A stretch of 64,000 bases of DNA from CAVVJA01 sp963779485 (GTDB taxonomy: Bacteria > Actinomycetota > Actinomycetes > Mycobacteriales > Jatrophihabitantaceae): positions 744,001 through 808,000 of the forward strand of contig CAVZYJ010000013.1 in NCBI GenBank assembly GCA_963779485.1, given 5' to 3'. The notes under the pieces are model-generated. The model saw nothing but the letters and a program-made list of their open reading frames with translations, was not told where the DNA came from and searched no databases. The position numbers and the translations under genes were made by a program. Below, piece after piece: positions 63,588-64,000 of the stretch; position 1 is the first letter of the stretch; every line of letters starts with the position of its first letter.

Positions 63588-64000
63588 ATGAAGATGCCGC
63601 CGTCCACCGATCCGGTCGAGCCTGCGAGTCAGCACACCGACCCCGTGACGAGCCTTGACGTCGCTGCTGTGGAGGGCGCGCTGGCCGTTGCGATTCGAGC
63701 TCCGTCGATCCATAACACGCAGCCGTGGCGGTTCGAGCTGCGCGGCGGCGTTCTGGCTTTGCGGGCCGATCGGTCCCGGCAGCTGGGCATCGCTGACCCG
63801 GACGGTCATTCCCTTCTGATCAGCTGCGGAGCGGCGCTGGCCCTGACCGAGTTAGCGCTGCGGGCGGCGGGATGGACGGTCGAGGTGCGTCGGGTGCCCG
63901 ACCCGGCCGAACCGGACCTCCTCGCGCAGCTGCGGGGGCTCGGGCACGCCGAACCGCTCCAGGTGGACCTCGACCGGGTGGCCGCCAGCCGGCGCCGCCG
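63588..64000 (+). CDS. Acg-like NAD(P)H nitroreductase, N-terminal part (cut by window end)
   Basis: The open frame from ATG 63588 runs off the window with 137 codons. After a short N-terminal extension it has AIRAPSIHNTQPWRFEL, the FMN-binding start of the Acg/Rv2032 nitroreductase branch, followed by LLISCGAALALTELALRAAGW. Mycobacterial Acg belongs to the dormancy regulon. The C-terminal half is outside the window, so cofactor binding cannot be checked. Confidence 0.85.
   Translation, partial: MKMPPSTDPVEPASQHTDPVTSLDVAAVEGALAVAIRAPSIHNTQPWRFELRGGVLALRADRSRQLGIADPDGHSLLISCGAALALTELALRAAGWTVEVRRVPDPAEPDLLAQLRGLGHAEPLQVDLDRVAASRRR

Overview
The window is about 64 kb of high-GC DNA from an actinobacterium. 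The evidence is the gene set itself: OpcA, RbpA, the whiA-yvcK-rapZ-uvrC block, RpfB-like architecture, RIO and DUF4032 proteins, an ECF42-type sigma factor and frequent GTG starts with 1-8 bp start/stop overlaps. The closest lineage cannot be fixed from sequence reading; a Frankiales/Jatrophihabitans-like soil actinobacterium is a guess. All repair, glycolysis and cofactor genes look chromosomal. I saw no tRNA, rRNA, CRISPR array, prophage or intact insertion sequence.

Layout. 0-2.2 kb: end of zwf, then opcA and pgl (oxidative pentose phosphate branch). 2.3-4.5 kb: an MTB12-like lipoprotein and a 14-TM exporter. 4.6-8.4 kb, minus strand: rbpA, secG, tpiA, pgk, gap. 8.7-18.5 kb, minus strand: whiA, yvcK, rapZ, uvrC, an adenosine-deaminase-family gene, uvrA and ung, with many coupled starts. 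18.7-21.6 kb: a RIO kinase, a DUF4032 kinase-like protein and a metallo-beta-lactamase-fold hydrolase. 21.8-25.4 kb: a second large exporter running 169 bp into two tandem L,D-transpeptidase-like genes. 25.5-35.6 kb: thiamine genes (tenA, thiD, thiE, and a TPP riboswitch in front of thiO-thiS-thiG), an NCS1 permease and pseudouridine catabolism (psuG-psuK), interrupted by an RpfB-like cell-wall lysis gene that carries a frameshift. 35.7-39.9 kb: uvrB, a rhomboid-like protein, and TerC behind a manganese (yybP-ykoY) riboswitch. 40-49.9 kb: trehalose-from-glycogen genes glgX/treX, treY and treZ, split by a DGPF/ECF42 sigma module, a PH-like membrane protein and ppk2. 49.9-64 kb: a tandem pair of unknown four-cysteine membrane-anchored proteins, a molybdopterin oxidoreductase with its FNR partner, an agmatinase/aminobutyraldehyde dehydrogenase pair, EcsC, a RibD-like reductase, ATP-dependent DNA ligase, an exported alpha/beta hydrolase, a cyclopropane fatty acid synthase, a DMT transporter, a DapB-like reductase without the usual catalytic histidines, and the start of an Acg-like nitroreductase.

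Regulation visible in sequence: a TPP riboswitch, a Mn2+ riboswitch, a perfect CRP-type palindrome before the rpf-like gene, and LexA-independent DNA-damage (RecA-NDp/PafBC type) promoter matches directly before uvrA and uvrB. The most unusual structural signal is a family of about 47-54 bp AT-richer imperfect palindromes (arm GTGATCTTGGACTT) found five times, always just after the 3' end of a gene. Three genes (rpf-like, glgX, treZ) are each broken by one extra base, which is either sequencing error or real decay.
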